DNA of 64,000 nucleotides, taken from positions 62,001-126,000 of the forward strand of contig OZ220078.1 in the NCBI GenBank assembly GCA_964291475.2, read 5' to 3'. A program made the translations under genes and the position numbers. Shown here in pieces: positions 53,643 through 61,550 of the stretch. The DNA comes from DAOUKH01 sp964291475. GTDB lineage: Bacteria > Chloroflexota > Dehalococcoidia > SHYB01. Under the pieces are notes generated by a model that had not been told where the DNA came from, made no database searches, and saw nothing but the letters and a program-made list of their open reading frames with translations. The number at the start of each line of letters is the position of its first letter. The stretch's first letter is position 1.

Positions 53643-54206
53643 ATGGGCGAACACCTAACGAAAGAGCAGCTTGAGGCTGGCTTCGGGCACGTCCTGGAGT
53701 CTCCGAAGGACAACGGCTCGCTGGTGAGGATCGTGCGGCGGCCGGACGTCGACCAGCGCGAGGTCATCGCGGAGGGCGAGCTCGACGTCGACCTCGGACT
53801 CGTCGGCGACAACTGGAAGGCCCGGCCGAATCCGACCACCCCCGACGGCAAAGCGGACCCGGTCGCGCAAATCACAATCATCAACGCGCGTTTCCTCGCG
53901 CTCATGGCAGGGCCGGAGGAGCGGTGGCAGCTAGCGGGCGATCAGTTACTGCTCGACCTGGACATGAGCATCGAGAACCTGCCTCCGGGAACGCGGCTTG
54001 GTATCGGCACGGCGGTGATCGAGATCTCCGAGAAGCCGCACACCGGCTGCGCGAAGTTCGCGGCCCGCTTCGGTCAGGACGCTCTCCGCTTCATCAGCAC
54101 TCCGGAGGGAAGGGCGCGGCGGCTCCGCGGCGTCAATACCAGGGTCGTGCAGTCGGGCACGATTCGCGCCGGCGACGTCGCGGTCAAGCTACCTGCGGCG
54201 GAATGA
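53643..54206 (+). CDS. MOSC domain protein
   Basis: 187 aa beta-barrel protein of the MoCo-sulfurase C-terminal type. The likely functional Cys lies in EKPHTGCAKFAARFGQDALRF, the conserved CxKF-like motif; other segments: LGLVGDNWKAR and SIENLPPGTRLGIGTAVIEI. MOSC domains handle sulfur or molybdenum cofactor chemistry. With modABC elsewhere in the window, molybdoenzyme use by this organism is likely. Start ATG 53643. Confidence 0.9.
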   Translation: MGEHLTKEQLEAGFGHVLESPKDNGSLVRIVRRPDVDQREVIAEGELDVDLGLVGDNWKARPNPTTPDGKADPVAQITIINARFLALMAGPEERWQLAGDQLLLDLDMSIENLPPGTRLGIGTAVIEISEKPHTGCAKFAARFGQDALRFISTPEGRARRLRGVNTRVVQSGTIRAGDVAVKLPAAE

Positions 54207-54267
54207 CGGCAGACCGGGCCAGCCCGGGTCGTAAGCGCCAGGCGGTGGGTCAGGACCGTTTGAATCT

Positions 54268-54279
54268 TGACAGGTGTCA
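54268..54279. promoter_or_regulatory. Palindrome TGACAGGTGTCA, possible operator
   Basis: Perfect TGACA-GG-TGTCA inverted repeat overlapping a TTGACA hexamer (54267-54272), 57 bp before the DUF6941 gene. A matching -10 at normal spacing is not evident, so promoter assignment is weak. Confidence 0.35.
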
Positions 54280-54335
54280 GCCTCTATAGGTTTGCACCGC
54301 GATTCAAATCGTTGATAAGGGAGGTATAGAGGGGC

Positions 54336-54734
54336 TTGACCCAGTCGAGGAACCGCCGCCAGGTGGTGCCGCTACTTGTCGCGGCTTTGGTTTGCGATGC
54401 GGCCGTTGACGCTGGGAAAAAGAACCTAATCGGCATATTTGATCGTCTGAACGTAGGAAAGTTCCCCACCCAACAATCGGTTTCTCTGTACTTCAAGATC
54501 ACTGATGCAAAAGGTCGCTACGATTTCCATGTTCGGTACGTCCAAGCCGAAACCGATAAACTGCTTGCGGAAGCGAAAGGCTCCTTGGTGGCAACCGACC
54601 GCCTCGATTCAATGGACGTTCACCTTAATCTTCCCGGGCTGCGTTTTCCGGCAGAAGGCAGGTACGAATTCCAGATTTGGGCAAACTCAAAGTTCCTCGG
54701 TTCGACGTTCATTGATGCGGTCCCTCGGGCCTAG
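54336..54734 (+). CDS. DUF6941 family protein
   Basis: 132 aa, apparent start TTG 54336 with AGAGGGG just upstream. LLVAALVCDAAVDAGKKNLI and GIFDRLNVGKFPTQQSVSLY match the pattern I associate with DUF6941 (ALVCDxxxxxxGKxxLIGIFDxI...FP), and DVHLNLPGLRFPAEGRYEFQIWANSKFLGST gives a beta-sandwich-like end. Function unknown. Bases here are visibly less GC-rich than in neighbours, as in the whole island to about 55600, which suggests recent acquisition. Confidence 0.72.
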   Translation: MTQSRNRRQVVPLLVAALVCDAAVDAGKKNLIGIFDRLNVGKFPTQQSVSLYFKITDAKGRYDFHVRYVQAETDKLLAEAKGSLVATDRLDSMDVHLNLPGLRFPAEGRYEFQIWANSKFLGSTFIDAVPRA

Positions 54735-54768
54735 CCAGCAAGACTGGCTTCGATGAGGAGGATATCGA

Positions 54769-55280
54769 ATGACGACCTTGAAAATAAAGGCATGGGACTA
54801 GGACCGAACCGGAGAACGTTGAAGCAACGCTCGCGCGCTCGAGTGGCTTGAGGCTCTCGACCAAACGCTTGCCAGGTCCAACACCTTGGGGGTAGCAACG
54901 CCCACAGAGCTAGGGAGCTTGCGGGACGGGCGGCTTCGTGTTGTGGAGCCGATCTCGGTGTCACGGACGGCCGAAAGTGGCGAAATTGTCCTAGAGGCGC
55001 ATGAACTCAAGGATTCGGGTTTGGTCGCAACGTGTCCCAAGCCATCGCCGACTTGCAGACCGCGATAGCCGAACTTTACTTCAAGTTGGATGCTGAGCAG
55101 GATCGCCTCGGCCCTGACCTGGCGGCGGTTTGGGAAACGCTCACTAGGAAAATCCGAAGGGCCGATGTCATGCGGGAAGGCTCCAAGATCACCCTAGCCA
55201 AGATGCTCGACCAGATTACGCCAGAGAACCTTCACTCCGAGCAAGACACTGGCCCGTCTGTGGGCAATGAGGAATGGTAG
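54769..55280 (+). pseudogene. Broken gene: small unknown protein joined to a MazE-like antitoxin tail
   Basis: ATG 54769 after GAGGAGG opens MTTLKIKAWD and then stops. Continuous coding resumes in other frames: EWLEALDQTLARSNTLGVAT, LGSLRDGRLRVVEPISVS, EIVLEAHELKDSG, and after another shift near 55022 VSQAIADLQTAIAELYFKLD. The last 37 codons end KMLDQITPENLHSEQDTGPS-VGNEEW, the C-terminal signature of MazE/ChpAI antitoxins. The AbrB DNA-binding part of MazE is missing, so a deletion may have joined two genes. Its stop overlaps the mazF-like ATG as in intact mazEF. Confidence 0.6.
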
Positions 55281-55617
55281 AGGACTACGGCTAGGGGCGA
55301 TCATAAGGCTAAACTTCAATCCCCAGGCCGGTCATGAACAGGCCGGATGGCGTCTGCCATCGTCATGAGTCCGGGAAGCTACAACCAGAAGGCTAGCCTA
55401 GCCTTGATCTGCCCAATCACGTCAAAGGTCAAAGGGTATCCGTATGAGGTCGCCCTTCCCTCGTCGAGCCGTTACAGGAGTCATTCTCGTCGACCAGGTT
55501 AGGAGCCTAGACTGGCGAGCAAGAGGGGCCCGCTTTGAGTGCGAGGCCTCACCTGAGGTGGTAAGTGAGGTCCTTGAAAAATTGCAGACCTTGGTGGGAC
55601 GGGCTCTCGACACCTAG
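55274..55617 (+). pseudogene. mazF: MazF/PemK-type mRNA interferase, frameshifted
   Basis: ATG 55274 overlaps the MazE-like stop. The first frame ends after six codons, then RLNFNPQAGHEQAGWR, then AIVMSPGSYNQKASLALICP and ITSKVKGYPYEVALPSSS, then VTGVILVDQVRSLDWRARGA and ending VGRALDT at 55615-55617 are found in successive frames. These match MazF closely, including PQAGHEQAGxRPAxVxSP and CPITS. At least three single-base losses are needed to explain the frames, so no toxin can be made from this sequence as given. Confidence 0.8.
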
Positions 55618-56093
55618 CCCCGTTCGGGCGCGGTGATGGGGCCCTTGGGGTCGCCGGGGATTTGGATGAGCTCAAGGCGGATGCCGTCGGGGTCGTTGAC
55701 GAAGACGGCGCCTGATTGAAGGCCGTCGGCCCTTGGGTTCTCGGTGCGTGAGGCGGTGAGGACGTCGGCGCCCGCGGCTACGAGCCGTTCGACGACCGCG
55801 TCGAGGTCGGAGACGCGGATTCCCACGTGGCTGTAGCCGATCTCGACGGTGTCCCGCTTGGGCTTGGCTAAGCCGTCCACGTGCAGCTGCTGAAGCTGGA
55901 GGGTGAAGCCGTCGCGCTCCAACCAGACGCCGGTGAGGCGGATGTCCGTCCGCCCCAACAGGCGCGTCGAGGGGCTGCCCACGGTGTCGATCTCGTAGAG
56001 CGGACGGAAGCCGAGGACGTCTTCGTAGAACCGCCGGGAGCGTTCGAGGTCGGAGACGCGGAAGCAGAGGTGCGAGACGCGCTGGATGCTCAT
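55614..56093 (-). CDS. VOC family protein (glyoxalase/dioxygenase fold)
   Basis: 159 aa from ATG 56093 (MSIQRVSHLCFRVSDLERS). Two beta-alpha-beta-beta-beta modules: RFYEDVLGFRP in the first and GYSHVGIRVSDLDAVVERL, FVNDPDGIRLELIQIP in the second. Metal-binding His and Glu positions (HLCFRV, ELIQ) are present. Functions range from glyoxalase to ring-cleaving dioxygenase. It lies 13 bp after the amidohydrolase gene on the same strand, so a joint catabolic role is likely. Confidence 0.88.
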   Translation of the reverse strand: MSIQRVSHLCFRVSDLERSRRFYEDVLGFRPLYEIDTVGSPSTRLLGRTDIRLTGVWLERDGFTLQLQQLHVDGLAKPKRDTVEIGYSHVGIRVSDLDAVVERLVAAGADVLTASRTENPRADGLQSGAVFVNDPDGIRLELIQIPGDPKGPITAPERG

Positions 56094-56106
56094 GCGTCGG
56101 CCCGGC

Positions 56107-57234
56107 CTAGAGTTCGATGTGGTAGAGCTCGGCGGCGTTATCGAAAAGGATCCTCTGCGAGATGTGCTCAGGGAGGCCGCCGAAGCAGCGGTCGATGACC
56201 GCGTGAGAGTTGGGCCAAGTGGAGTCGGAGTGTGGGTAGTCGTTGCCCCACATGTAGTTGTGCTCGCCGTACTCGCCGGCATTGGCCGCGCCCACGGCGT
56301 CGTCGAGGAAGGTAACCCACACCTGGCGTTTCATGTACTCGGACGGGTCCATGCTCAGAGGATTGCCGATCTTCGCGGCGAACTTCTCGTTGGCGTGGTT
56401 CAGGCGCTGCATGAAGTGAGGCAGCCATCCCGTGTCGCACTCGGCGGCGATGATCTTGAGCCGGGGGAAGCGTTCGAGGACGCCGCCGAGGACGATGTCG
56501 GCGACGGAACGCTGAATTTCCTGGATCAGGTTGGCGTATTTCGCGGGGCCTCCCTGCGCCGGGTCGACGCCGAGCGGGGGGATGCTGCTTTCGGGGCCCA
56601 TCCCGGAAACGATGTGCAGCGAGAGCGGCATGGAGAGCTCTTGGGCCGCCTCCCAGAGTGGGTCGTACATCCGGTGGCTGTAGGGCCGGCTGAGCGGGGG
56701 CGAGGCCCAGATCATGCCGCCCTTCAAGCCGAGGTCGGCGGCCCGGCGCAGCTCTTCGGCGCCGCGCTCGATGTCCCAAAGAGAGATCAGCGCGATGCCG
56801 TGGAGACGGTCTGGGGCGTAGGAGCAGAACTCGTGCAGCCAATCGTTGTAGACCTGGAAGCAGGCGTGCTGCAACTCGGGGTAGTCCATGGGGAAGAGCC
56901 GGAGTCCCAGCGTGCTGTAGAGCACCTCGGCCTCGACCCCGTCGGCGTCTTGGTCTTCGAGCCGCGCCTCGGGGTCCCAGCCGCCGGGCCGGGCATCCTT
57001 CATGGTCGATCTGAGGAGGTGCTCGGTGAGGTCCTTGTCGTCCTTGCCCAGCGCCCAAGCTCCCGAGATCTGCTGCCGGCCGAGGCCGGGAATCGAGAAG
57101 TGGCAGCCGACGCCGTTCTCGTTGTCGACGACGCGGGGCGCTTGGTCGCGGAACCGTTCGTCGAGCCGCTCGGCCCATAGGTCGCCGGGCTCCATGGTAT
57201 GGGAATCGCTCGAAATCGCTCGCCGCGTGGTCAT
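56107..57234 (-). CDS. Amidohydrolase (amidohydrolase_2 family), second paralogue
   Basis: 375 aa from ATG 57234, preceded by GGAGG near 57241-57245. ISSDSHTMEPGDLWAERLD at the N-terminus, LSLHIVSGMGPESS mid-way, IAAECDTGWLPHFMQRLNHA and YMWGNDYPHSDSTWPNSHAV match the paralogue at 855-1994. Metal-dependent hydrolase or decarboxylase. Followed by the VOC gene on the same strand. Confidence 0.9.
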   Translation of the reverse strand: MTTRRAISSDSHTMEPGDLWAERLDERFRDQAPRVVDNENGVGCHFSIPGLGRQQISGAWALGKDDKDLTEHLLRSTMKDARPGGWDPEARLEDQDADGVEAEVLYSTLGLRLFPMDYPELQHACFQVYNDWLHEFCSYAPDRLHGIALISLWDIERGAEELRRAADLGLKGGMIWASPPLSRPYSHRMYDPLWEAAQELSMPLSLHIVSGMGPESSIPPLGVDPAQGGPAKYANLIQEIQRSVADIVLGGVLERFPRLKIIAAECDTGWLPHFMQRLNHANEKFAAKIGNPLSMDPSEYMKRQVWVTFLDDAVGAANAGEYGEHNYMWGNDYPHSDSTWPNSHAVIDRCFGGLPEHISQRILFDNAAELYHIEL

Positions 57235-57336
57235 GGTGCGCCTCCCGCGGCCTGCCGCCTCCGGCGCGGCCGCAGGGCGACTATAGGCCAAGGCGCGGAG
57301 GCTGCCAAGGCGCGAAATCGGAAGGGCGGGGCCTGC

Positions 57337-57732
57337 TTAGAGAACGGCGTCCTCGCCGGCGAGGGCCTCGGCCTTGGCGCGGTCGTCGGCGGTGAGAGCG
57401 ATCATCGAGTAGCCGTCGTGACGGCTGAGGATATGCAGGCTGCGGATGTTGACGCCGGCCTGCCTGAAGCGTTCCGCCACTTTCGCCAGTGCGCCGGGTT
57501 CGTCGGGGAGGCGAAGGACAAGGGTTTCGTCGGTGATTGAGCGGAACCCCGCGTCTTTGAGGACGTGAAGGGCGCGGTCGTTGTCGTTCGTGGAGAGGAC
57601 GATGACGCCTCGTTCGCCAATGCCGCCCTCGGCGTCGATGGTCTCGATGTTGATGCCCGCATCGGCCAGGGCCGAGCTGATGTCGGCGATGACCCCGACC
57701 TCGTTCTTCACCGTGACGATGATGCGGCTCAT
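57337..57732 (-). CDS. Tandem ACT-domain protein
   Basis: 131 aa with two ACT domains: IIVTVKNEVGVIADISSALA (residues 4-23) and LVLRLPDEPGALAKVAERFR (about 73-92), each with the ligand-binding Gly/Asn-type turn. Such small proteins sense amino acids. The gene lies between the PLP decarboxylase and the amidohydrolase and is separated from the first by 25 bp on the same strand, so it may regulate or respond to amino-acid decarboxylation. Confidence 0.88.
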   Translation of the reverse strand: MSRIIVTVKNEVGVIADISSALADAGINIETIDAEGGIGERGVIVLSTNDNDRALHVLKDAGFRSITDETLVLRLPDEPGALAKVAERFRQAGVNIRSLHILSRHDGYSMIALTADDRAKAEALAGEDAVL

Positions 57733-57757
57733 CGGCGTCTCCTCAGGCCCATCCGGG

Positions 57758-58879
57758 TCAGGCGGCCTGCGCCCTGACGCAGTCGTCGACGATGGCGTCG
57801 ACGGTGGCGCGCGTCACGTGGGGCATGGTGATGATGTGGGCGACGTCGCCTTCGGCGGCCATCTGCCACTTGTGCTCGATGTCCTTCGGCGGCCTGGGGA
57901 AGACGACGGTCACGGAGTTCTTGTGGCGCCACGCGGGAACGCCCCGGCCGTTGAAGCGGTCGACGGCATACTGGGCGACGGCCAGCATCTCCGTCACGAT
58001 GCTCTTGAACCCCTCCAGCCCATGGCGCTGGAAGGCATACCAGAGGATGAGCGGCGTCAGCGCGTTGCGGGAGCCCGGCAGGGTGGTGTCGAGGACGCCG
58101 ACGTACTCCACGCCCCGGGCGATGCGGGCCACGTAGCTCTGCTTGGTCAGCACGACCCCGCAGGGTATGGGGGAGCCGATCAGTTTGTGGCCGCTGATGG
58201 CGACGCTGTCGGCGCCGGCGTCGAAACCGTAGGGCTGCGGATTGTCGACGAAGGGCAAGATCATGCCGCTGAGGGCGGCGTCGGCGTGGATGTAGGACTT
58301 CGTGATCGCCAGGTCCGACAGGATGCCGCGCACCTTGTCGAGGTCGTCGACGGCGCCCCTCACCGTGGTGCCGATGTTCGCCATGAAAATGACCGGCGCG
58401 TCGCGGTAGATACGGATCGTCTCGTAGAGGTCCTCGTAGTCGATCTCGCCGTCGTCCTGGCTCCGGATCATGATCTGGCGCATGTTCAGCACGCGCAGAA
58501 TCTTGAGCACGCTGTAGTGCGTGTCCTGCGAGAAATAGACCACGCCGTCGGGGAAGAGCTCGCGGGCCAGGTAGAGTCCGTACATGTTGCCCTCGGTCCC
58601 GCCGGTGGTGACGTAGCCCCACATCTCCTCGGGGTCGAGGTGCATCAGGTCGGCGAACTGAGCGACGACCTCACGCTCGATGGCGTGGGTGTTGCTCTGA
58701 AAGTTGCTCTCGTGGAAGGGGTCGCCGACGTTGTTGGCGGCGAACCGCATGATAGGAAGCAGCGCCGAATAGTCGAAATCGAGGTTGCAGGGATAGCCCA
58801 CCGAGCGCGGGGCAAGCTCTTCGAAATCGTTCCAAAGCGCGTCGAGGCGCGCCTTGATTTCCGGTCGCGGCTCGTGCAT
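57758..58879 (-). CDS. hdc: PLP-dependent group II decarboxylase (histidine-decarboxylase-like)
   Basis: 373 aa from ATG 58879 (MHEPRPEIKARL). A second in-frame ATG at 58912 overlaps a TACAAT -10 element (58911-58916, minus strand), which favours the downstream start; AGGGG lies 9 nt before it. VTTGGTEGNMYGLYLARELF, DAALSGMILPFV and the PLP-lysine motif SISGHKLIGSPIPCGVV identify a group II decarboxylase closest to bacterial histidine decarboxylase; tyrosine, aspartate and serine decarboxylases are relatives. The ACT gene follows downstream. Confidence 0.86.
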   Translation of the reverse strand: MHEPRPEIKARLDALWNDFEELAPRSVGYPCNLDFDYSALLPIMRFAANNVGDPFHESNFQSNTHAIEREVVAQFADLMHLDPEEMWGYVTTGGTEGNMYGLYLARELFPDGVVYFSQDTHYSVLKILRVLNMRQIMIRSQDDGEIDYEDLYETIRIYRDAPVIFMANIGTTVRGAVDDLDKVRGILSDLAITKSYIHADAALSGMILPFVDNPQPYGFDAGADSVAISGHKLIGSPIPCGVVLTKQSYVARIARGVEYVGVLDTTLPGSRNALTPLILWYAFQRHGLEGFKSIVTEMLAVAQYAVDRFNGRGVPAWRHKNSVTVVFPRPPKDIEHKWQMAAEGDVAHIITMPHVTRATVDAIVDDCVRAQAA

Positions 58880-58910
58880 GGACGGGAGCCCCTGGCTTGA
58901 AGTTGCCTTC

Positions 58911-58916
58911 ATTGTA
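58911..58916 (-). promoter_or_regulatory. Putative -10 element of the decarboxylase gene
   Basis: TACAAT on the minus strand, 31 bp upstream of ATG 58879. No clear -35. Confidence 0.42.
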
Positions 58917-58956
58917 ACCCGCCCCCGCGGCTTGGGTCTTCAGCCGGATGGCAGGG

Positions 58957-59778
58957 TCAGCGGCCGGTCCAACGGGGCGGGCGCTTCTCGAGGAAGGCGT
59001 GGCGGCCTTCGGCGCGGTCCTCGGTCTTGGCGGTAACGAGGCCGCCGTAGGACTCGTACTCGAACGCAGCGGCGGCCTCGCGGTCGAGGGGACGGCGCAG
59101 CGCGCGCTTGCTCAGCCGCACCGCGACGGGGGCGGACTCGGTGATGAGACGGGCCATGTCGTAGGCGGCTTCCTCCAGGTCGTCGTTGGGGACGATGCGG
59201 TTCACGAGGCCGATCTTCAGCGCCTCGCCAGCCGCGACGAAGCGCGAGGTGAGCAGCATCTCGGCGGCCTTGGGGTAGCGGACGGCGGAGGGGAGGAGCA
59301 GGCTGACGCCGGAGTCGGGGGTCAGGGCGCGCTTGGCGAACATGGCCGAGAAGCGGGCGTCTTCGGAGGCGATGCGGATGTCGCAGGCCAGGGCGAGGCC
59401 GAGTCCGCCGCCCACGGCGTTCCCTTGGACCGCGGCAATGGTGGGCTTGTCGACCTGAAAGAGGTTGTAGGCGCACCAGCCGAGGTGGCCGGAGCGCCTT
59501 AGGTTGGCCGCGGGCGTGTTGTTGTTGGCGGCGGCGACATCGGAGGTGGCGCGCAGGTCGGCGCCCGCGCAGAAGCTCGACCCCGCGCCGGTGAGGACCA
59601 CGACGTGCGCCTCGGGGTCGGCGGCGGCCTCGCGGCAGATGCGGTCGAAGAGGAGGGCGGTGTCGCGGTCGACGGCGTTGAGCCGCCGGGGCCGGTTCAG
59701 GGTGATCGCGGCGACGCCGTCGGCGACGCGGTAGAGGACGGGCGGCCCGCGCTCTTCTTCTCGCGAGGGCGGCGTCAT
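58957..59778 (-). CDS. Enoyl-CoA hydratase/isomerase family protein, copy 1
   Basis: 273 aa crotonase-fold protein. VAAITLNRPRRLNAVDRDTA, AGSSFCAGADLRATSD (oxyanion hole) and IAAVQGNAVGGGLGLALACDIRIASEDARF are conserved; the second Glu of classical hydratases is replaced in the TPDSGVSLLLP region, so isomerase, hydrolase or other activity is possible. Overlaps the upstream paralogue by ATGA (59775-59778). Confidence 0.92.
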   Translation of the reverse strand: MTPPSREEERGPPVLYRVADGVAAITLNRPRRLNAVDRDTALLFDRICREAAADPEAHVVVLTGAGSSFCAGADLRATSDVAAANNNTPAANLRRSGHLGWCAYNLFQVDKPTIAAVQGNAVGGGLGLALACDIRIASEDARFSAMFAKRALTPDSGVSLLLPSAVRYPKAAEMLLTSRFVAAGEALKIGLVNRIVPNDDLEEAAYDMARLITESAPVAVRLSKRALRRPLDREAAAAFEYESYGGLVTAKTEDRAEGRHAFLEKRPPRWTGR

Positions 59779-60572
59779 AGGCCCTTCCAGTCGGGGGCGC
59801 GCTTTTCGAGGAAGGCGCGGCGGCCCTCCTCCATGTCCTGGGTCTTGAGGTTCACCGCGACCTCGTAGAGCTCCAGCTCGTGGGCGGCGAGCGCCTCGCG
59901 GTCCATCGTGCGGCGCAGGGCGCGCTTCGAGAGCCGGGCCGCGACCGGGGCCTGCTGCGCCATCTCGCCGGCGAGCTCGTCGACGGCCTCTTCGAGCTCG
60001 CCGGAAGGGACCACCCGGTTTACCAAGCCCATTTCGAGGGCTTCGGCGGCGTCGACGAAGCGGGAGGTAAAGGTCATCTCGGCGGCCCGTGGATAACCGA
60101 CGACGAGGGGGAGCAGGAGGCTGACGCCGGAGTCGACGGAGTAGCCGCGCTTGGCGAAGATGGCGGCGAAGCGGGCGTCATCGGCCGCGATCCGGACGTC
60201 GCAGGCGAGCGCGAGGCCGAGGCCGCCGCCCACGGCGTTGCCCCGCACCGCGCCGATGAGGGGCTTATCGAGGAGGTAGAGGTTGTAGGCGCTCCAGCCG
60301 AGGTGTCCCCGGCGCGTGATCGCGGCCGTCGCCGAGGCCCGCTCCTCGGGCGGCTTGCTTTCGGAGAAGCGCAGGTCCTGGCCGGCGCAGAAGCTCCGCC
60401 CCGCGCCGGCGAGCACGACGGCCCAGACGTCGTCGTCGTCGCGGGCCCGTTCGACGGCGTCGTCGAGTTGCACCGCCATCTCTTCGTCGAAGGCGTTGAG
60501 GACGGCGGGCCGGTTCAGAGTGATCCGGGCGATGTGGTCGCGGCTCTCGTAGAGGACCTTCGCTTCGTCCAT
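59775..60572 (-). CDS. Enoyl-CoA hydratase/isomerase family protein, copy 2
   Basis: 265 aa; ATG 60572 with a GGGAGGAAGC ribosome site. IARITLNRPAVLNAFDEEMA, GRSFCAGQDLRFSESK and GAVRGNAVGGGLGLALACDVRIAADDARFA parallel copy 1 through the whole length, including GHLGWSAYNLYLLDKP, so the genes arose by duplication. They overlap by 4 bp and may form a hetero-oligomer or handle two substrates. Confidence 0.92.
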   Translation of the reverse strand: MDEAKVLYESRDHIARITLNRPAVLNAFDEEMAVQLDDAVERARDDDDVWAVVLAGAGRSFCAGQDLRFSESKPPEERASATAAITRRGHLGWSAYNLYLLDKPLIGAVRGNAVGGGLGLALACDVRIAADDARFAAIFAKRGYSVDSGVSLLLPLVVGYPRAAEMTFTSRFVDAAEALEMGLVNRVVPSGELEEAVDELAGEMAQQAPVAARLSKRALRRTMDREALAAHELELYEVAVNLKTQDMEEGRRAFLEKRAPDWKGL

Positions 60573-60709
60573 GCTTCCTCCCGGCGGTAGGCGGGGGCAA
60601 TTGTAGAGGACGGGCGCCCCAAGGCGAAGCGGCGCCGGTAGACGGACGGGCGGGCGGTTGCGACAATGCCGCCGGCCCGAATCACCGAGAAACGCAGGGA
60701 GGCCGGAAC

Positions 60710-61525
60710 GTGGGAGAACTCGACGGCAAGGTAGCGATCATCACCGGCGCGGGGCGGCTGCGCGGCATCGGGCGCGCCTGCGCCGTCTCGTTGGCGAAGC
60801 TCGGCTGCGACATCGTCCCCACCGGGACGGGGCGGACTCCGGAGACCTACCCGCCCGATGAGCAGGCGGCGGGCTGGCGCGACATCGAGAGCACGGCGGA
60901 GCAGGTGCGGGAGCAGGGTCGCCGCGCGCTGCCGCTCGTCGGCGACGTGACCAAGGCGGAGGACGTGGACCGCATGGTCGCGGCGACGGTGGCGGAGTTC
61001 GGCCGCGTCGACATTCTGATCAACAACGCCGCCTTCCGCCGGGGCGAGGACCGGGTGACGCCCGATCAACTCTCCGAGGAGATCTTCCGCAGGGTGCTCG
61101 ACATCAAGCTCGTGGGAGCGTTCCTGCTCTCGAAGGCGGTGGCCAAGCACCTCATTGAGCAGGGCGAGGGCGGGCGCATCGTCAACATATCGTCGGTGGG
61201 CGGCAAGCGCGGGTCGGCGGTGACGGCGGCCTACGCGTCGGCGAACTTCGGACTCCAGGGCTTCACCCAGGTGCTTGCGCAGTGGCTCGGCCCGCACCAG
61301 ATCAGTTGCAACGCCATCTGCCCGGGCGTGACCGACACCTCGCGCATGGACGATCTGGGCTATCCGAGGGACGAGCGGTGGGACCGCCTCCAGAACGCGG
61401 TCCCGCTGAAGCGCGCCGCCAGCGACGACGAGGTCGCCGACGTGATCTCCTTCCTGTGCACGCCGAAGGGCGCCTACATCAACGGCCAGTCAATCAACGT
61501 CTGCGGCGGGATGGTGATGTGGTAG
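60710..61525 (+). CDS. SDR-family protein with Asn in place of the catalytic Lys
   Basis: 271 aa, start GTG 60710. Classical SDR fold: AIITGAGRLRGIGRACAVSLA (insert in the TGxxxGIG loop), DVTKAEDVDRM, DILINNAAFRRG, NISSVGG and the C-terminal INGQSINVCGG. The active site reads AYASANFGLQG where YxxxK is expected; AAC (Asn) instead of AAG/AAA. The Ser and Tyr remain. The protein may be inactive as an oxidoreductase, or have shifted chemistry; a sequencing error (AAC for AAG) is the alternative. Confidence 0.88.
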   Translation: MGELDGKVAIITGAGRLRGIGRACAVSLAKLGCDIVPTGTGRTPETYPPDEQAAGWRDIESTAEQVREQGRRALPLVGDVTKAEDVDRMVAATVAEFGRVDILINNAAFRRGEDRVTPDQLSEEIFRRVLDIKLVGAFLLSKAVAKHLIEQGEGGRIVNISSVGGKRGSAVTAAYASANFGLQGFTQVLAQWLGPHQISCNAICPGVTDTSRMDDLGYPRDERWDRLQNAVPLKRAASDDEVADVISFLCTPKGAYINGQSINVCGGMVMW

Positions 61526-61550
61526 GGCCGGGGAACTCTGGCGGCGCCGG

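Noticed and set aside
54336..54734. DUF6941 gene as part of the MazEF toxin-antitoxin module
   Set aside because: It has no antitoxin or toxin feature and is separated from the mazE remnant; sharing the low-GC island is the only link.
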